Positions 59,391 to 64,000 of a DNA stretch of 64,000 nt are shown piece after piece. Each line of letters begins with the position of its first letter. Position 1 is the stretch's first letter. The stretch lies in the NCBI RefSeq assembly GCF_910592395.1, contig NC_088318.1, forward strand, positions 1,862,001 through 1,926,000, in the 5' to 3' direction. The stretch comes from Lineus longissimus. Lineage: Eukaryota > Nemertea > Pilidiophora > Heteronemertea > Lineidae. The notes below the pieces were generated by a model. That model saw only the letters and a program-made list of their open reading frames with translations, did no database searches and was not told the DNA's origin. The position numbers and the translations under genes are program-made.

Positions 59391-60000
59391 GTGCTTCCAG
59401 GTGGTAGTTTATATGGGGGTTCTCATCTCAAAGCCTAGCATGTGAAGGTGTGAAGTAAAACATTTTCTAATGTAAAAGTTTCAAAAACATCCAGGTGTTT
59501 TCAGTTCTGATTTAATTGATTGAAATGGCAATTTAATCAAATAAACTGATAAAATCAGCTCGAAGATTAAGTGGCAAAATCAGTCACCTGTCGATTTCTG
59601 AGTGAAGGTAATCTCACTGCTAGAGACGCGTTTGACTCCCTTGGTATAAACATGATAAATGATGCGGTGAACCATATAATTTGCATTTCGTTTTTCCCAA
59701 GTTGGTCCTCGTTTATCTTGGTTCGAGTGGAAGACCGATAATGACATAAATTATCGGCTGGTTCCTCAAGGGATTTAAACCAGCGTTACATTCTCTGCCG
59801 GAATTGAAACGGATTGAAATGTTGCACCTTTAGTGTTATCGAAAAGCAAAACACTCGGCCATTAATTTTGATGGATACTCTTGCATTTTTCAAACCTTCA
59901 GTACAAGTTTTCCTTATCTCATGAACAAAGTTGAATAGAATGCACATCATAGCATTCCATGCTAAGAGAACACCAGACGTCAGTGATTAGTACAACAAAA

Positions 60001-60203
60001 AGTTTTGGGCTGATGATGTTTCTTCATTTTGAGCAGAAAAAAAACAAGTGAAAAAAATATTTGGACTTGAAATTTTTTTTCATCTGTAGCATGACACATT
60101 TGTAATGGTAATTAGAGAGGAAACCATTCGGGACCAGCGATTCTTGGTCGTTATAGAGGGTTGGTCATGTTACCGAGGTGGTCGCTGACCAGGATTCCAC
60201 TGT
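60001..60203 (+). mobile_element. Dispersed repeat family 1, right-end copy
   Basis: It contains the internal 'tgatgatgtttcttcatttt' to 'tatttggacttg' segment. The right end is 'accgaggtggtcgctgacca' then 'ggattccactgt', which is the inverse of the ACAGTGGAACC left end. This copy supplies the missing right terminus and shows that the family has inverted ends. Confidence 0.7.
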
Positions 60204-61454
60204 CCATGTAAGGACACATAACAAAATGTATAATTTTCTATTGATAAAGGATTTTAAAGACCTATGAAACTTTTACCTCTACCTGCCTAAGGGGTAAACA
60301 TTGATTGTGTCCAACACCAGCCATGAATGCTGCATGAAGCTGTTGTGATAATATCTTAATCCAAGTCATTTGGGGACGATATGATACTAATGGAAGGATA
60401 TTGTTGTGGATTGGTCGCCAAGACAGCATAATAAAGCAATGACGTTTTGCCTGAATGTAGCCTCAGAGTCTGTCATGTTAATAACATAGCAAGCCTCCCA
60501 AAACAAAGCATGGTTGTCCTAGAAATTGCCTCATATTCTCTAGAAGTATCTTAGTATTCACTTCCATACCGAATGGATATTACATGCAGTGGGAAGCAAT
60601 GAAGAAAGGCATCTGTACTTGACAATAGGCGTGATTTTCCAATCGCAGAATGGACGAGAGAGGGGCAATTCGGGATCATGTCTAACAGCAGTATGAAAAA
60701 ATAGGCAGTGAGGTGAGGATTTGGATCTACCACTGACACAGTAGAAATACAGTTATAATTCACTTTGGTCGATTGTTGAAGGAACAAGAAGTGTAGGTTG
60801 GAAGCGCTGGCTACAAAAACGGAATTTCAGAGCAGTGACTCCTTTGTGATATTAGGTACGCCTCCAGTATTTAGACAACTTGACCACTTTCGTTACATTT
60901 CTTATTGTTTGTTACTGATGTGTCCTCCTTCATCGCTCGACGATTATCCATTCCAAAGACATCCAAATACTTGCAGAGAAAACTGATAATCTGTATGGAC
61001 TGTAGGGTATTGCCAATGATAAATGTCGTGATTTTTAAAGTGTACAAACTGAGAATAGATCTGTCGTGGATTATTTGTTCTGAGCATTGTCATCACTGCC
61101 TCCCCGTTCACCCAAAACATGCATCACTTGATGCAAATTCTTGCCTCATTAACTAAGAATAACTGGCTTGGGAATGATATTTTTCCCACATCATGTTGTA
61201 TAAGTTGTTATTGAGTATGTTTGCACTGAGCTTTGTTATTAGAGTACGGAGAACACCAACTCAGTAGTCATGTTGGTTTAACAGTGATACGTTACAATAT
61301 CTTACACAAATATATTCTTATTGGTCTTATTGGTGACAGCTTTGATGACAGAATGATAAGTCTGTGGCCTTGGATCTGCTGGTTTTCCTTATTGCTATCG
61401 CCTTATGAGATAAGGGAAGCACTCTCTTAAAAAAGGACTCTGAATAATATTTAA

Positions 61455-61575
61455 AGCTTTTACAGCCAACACAAATATGCACCCCTTAACGTAGTTCACG
61501 AAAATGATTCCGGTAAAACTCTGAGGGTTAAGGGGTGCACATGGTTTTAATGACATGAGCATATTCGGCCAACGA
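61455..61575. mobile_element. Dispersed repeat family 2, short diverged copy
   Basis: It starts 'cagccaacacaaatatgcac' and is closed by 'gcatattcggccaac'. Inside, 'tgcaccccttaac' (about 61481) is inverted as 'gttaaggggtgca' (about 61528). Confidence 0.55.
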
Positions 61576-61603
61576 GGAGGGGAGGGGGGGGGGGGTTGTG
61601 TCT
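61574..61603 (+). repeat. Poly-G tract
   Basis: A run of about 13 G preceded by 'gaggaggggag', a possible G-quadruplex or slippage-prone site at the edge of the family 2 copy. Shorter G runs are at 34988 and 49660. Confidence 0.9.
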
Positions 61604-64000
61604 AATTAAATGGCTGTCTTTAGGTTTAAGGCCTCCTGCTTTATGTCCCAGGGGCTAATCATTATTTACATTGACTGTCTGTGCAAACTTGAAAAAGCCC
61701 AATAGTGCTATGAGAATGATTGATCGGTAATGCAGGTAGTTGTGATAAACATGACAAAAGAATAATTTGCCTTGAAGTGCATTGTTTGTTTTAGTGTCCT
61801 GTTCATTATAATTGAACCACATCAGTGTGATAAGATTGTCTATAATTGATTGCTCGTGAGAAGTTCTAGAGTGATGTTTGCAGCGTTGGATGAAGTGCTG
61901 CCGAGCGGAACTTAAGTCTAGAATGTATTCTTAGTGCTGCCCCTTGATAGCCCTTGACTGAGAGACAATTGTTGCAATTAAGATAAATTTGTATTGAATG
62001 CCTTTAAGCTTGAATGGATCTGTGTGTCGCAACTGTGTCTTTTGATTGATTGATTGGACCTTGATGAGAACACATCATTGAAGCAGTCATTTGCTTTGAG
62101 AGAAGAAGAAGTCACGTTTTCAGGACCAACAAACTTTTGATCAGGTGACAGATCAAGTGTTGCATGACATCACCGGTGATGTGACATCACATTCATTGTT
62201 GCCTTGATCTGGACATGTCCTTGTCATGTGATCGGAAATTTTTTTTTTTTAAAGACACCGAGCAGTGTTGTCGGGCCTTGAACGATAGCAGCGAGTCCTG
62301 TATCATCTGACTTGTCTCTAAAACAAGACAAAGATTTGGCTGAACTATATACCTACCCAGGACCAACTGATGCGACTAAAGCCCATAAACACAAGAACTT
62401 ATTTATAATCCTAGCATAAAGACTGATACGGTATTATTTCCAAGTGAGATGATTATACTGGTCAGACTGTGTCTTGTTTTCCTATTGTTTTATTCCGTCC
62501 ATGTCTTCTCAAACCAGTGTAAATCACCAGTTCATGTCTCAACCACTTAATGAGCAGCTCTTTCAACCTAAATGATAGAGTCGGATTATTACCAACATAA
62601 ACCCGAAGAATTACAACAATCTCATCTTCCACTAGAAACAGATAATTACAGTACTGTTTCGTGTCATTACCGATCCAGTCATAACAACTGACCGGTATTA
62701 TTATCTCACTTGGAAACAATACCATTTCATGGGAGGATAATTGATACATTGCTACGTTTATGGGCTGTGGTTGCATCAGTTGTTGCAGGGCAAGTATATG
62801 GTTCAGGGGGCGTTTCTTTTATTAATCGACTCTATAAATGCAATACTGGTAATGTCAACTCAGTTATCTCATGCTGGCAAAATATCAGATTAATAAATAC
62901 TTCAGCCTCATGATGCTTACTCTCATGACCATGTTGTCATAAAAATTTGCCATCCATTCATTGACCCATGATCTACCCAATGTGTATAATTGGCTGCTAA
63001 TCAATCAATCAAGAACTAATTGGTCCATTCCAATGATCAGATTTGCTTTTAATTGTCTCCGATGAGATAAATCTCATCATGACCTGCCCACTCGATCGTA
63101 CGTGCGCAACAGCATATTGGGAATGTACTGATATTATTTGGCCAGTTGAAGCATGTCTGTTATAGGCCTATCCTACGAAAGATAGTCCTTTGGTCCAAGC
63201 GCCCCTCAAACAGCTAAATAGTGTCGACACAGTATTACCATGTAGAAATGGATCAGTGCATCCTGGTACATAACAGGACCCCTAAAGAGGAATATTACAT
63301 GAGAGTCAACGACTATTTGGCCAAGAAAGCTTGATAAAGGACCAACATTTTCTGGGCTCCATACCCCTCCCATCTCTTGCATACCTACTAAAAATATGGT
63401 GCATTGTAATAAATCAAAGAGCCAGTAGAAAGATAACCTCTTACCATTTGAATCCAGTTGTTAAGTACTGGTGAAAACTGTCATGAATATGTCTCCTACT
63501 CATCTTGTCAGTAGACTGAAGGACTTTGCACATGTCCCCACTCTCAGAGGTCGACTGAATAAATATCAGGTGAATTTCAGGACATCATATCCAATATGTA
63601 CATTGTACTGTTATCCAGGCTCCATCAAATGATTGACCTTACACATAATTGTGCTTCCGTGTAGCTGTCACTTGAATTGGATATTGGCCTTAGAGATGTT
63701 GTTTGAAAAAAATTGTGTTCGGTGTTCATGGATGCAGAGATAGTTATAAAGGGAATGTGCAGACTACTCAATGTCCTGTTTCATAATCATCCATAATCAT
63801 GTCCTTGATAGTTATGACTAGGTCAAATTTAAGGCGTCAGCCTGGCTATCATACGATCATCATTATTGCTCGTTGACCAAATTGAACCATCACTTTTGTA
63901 ATAGATGAAACTGCATCATTACTATTGCTTATGGTTGCAAATTGTTCTTCTTACATAACTCAATCAGTGTGCCACAAAAGATGCATAATTGCCATTATTT
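61604..64000. other. Non-coding stretch at the right edge
   Basis: Unique-looking sequence. A small palindrome, CATCACCGGTGATG, lies near 62167. A 104-codon minus-strand frame (62462-62776) is without domain or splice support. Confidence 0.4.

Overview
The window looks like nuclear DNA of an animal, probably a marine invertebrate. The basis is one intact intron-poor animal-type G protein-coupled receptor gene, long A+T-rich stretches with no coding signal, tRNA-derived SINE-like sequence, and many short inverted-repeat elements and minisatellites. The head, tail and 'gcggccatcttg' motifs of the larger dispersed elements remind me of repeats common in lophotrochozoan genomes (molluscs, brachiopods, annelids). 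That is only an impression, and the phylum is not established. Nothing bacterial or viral was seen.

Genes. The only secure gene is a class A neuropeptide-type GPCR on the minus strand (53196-54428, 410 aa). It has a probable 5' UTR intron acceptor six bases before its ATG. Five weaker candidate exons are listed because an open frame coincides with plausible splice signals: 260-388 (-), 38873-39108 (-, pattern like a LAMP luminal domain), 43499-43657 (+), 47329-47553 (-) and 56483-56708 (-, terminal exon with an AATAAA downstream). None is proven, and none clearly belongs with another. Almost all other open frames are short and expected by chance.

Repeat layout. 6-12 kb: degenerate direct repeats, a 10 x 10-bp array next to a transposon-end fragment, a 24-copy 40-bp satellite, and an old seven-copy array. 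12.8-18 kb: a 123-bp tandem duplication, a TTAA-flanked piggyBac-like MITE, a nested inverted-repeat cluster, one copy of a dispersed element, and a 95-bp array. 19.3-25.4 kb: two members of a larger dispersed family (one with a tRNA-like segment), a degenerate four-copy array, and a possible recursive splice site. 26.4-27.6 kb: a 73-bp array joined to a CCAT/CCGT minisatellite. 28-30 kb: two recent duplications. 33.7-34.5 kb: a foldback element with about 75-bp terminal repeats. 39.1-41.6 kb: a GTACACCAC-ended MITE, another dispersed element copy and a perfect 34-bp-arm hairpin. 46-48 kb: a SINE, an old duplication and a 63-bp duplication. 51.1-53 kb: a 99-bp-arm foldback, GAT microsatellites and a more complete copy of the dispersed element. 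58-61.6 kb: more hairpin elements and a 124-bp duplication.

No multi-gene system can be supported. The unusual content is the density and variety of foldback elements and the associations between element ends and tandem arrays.
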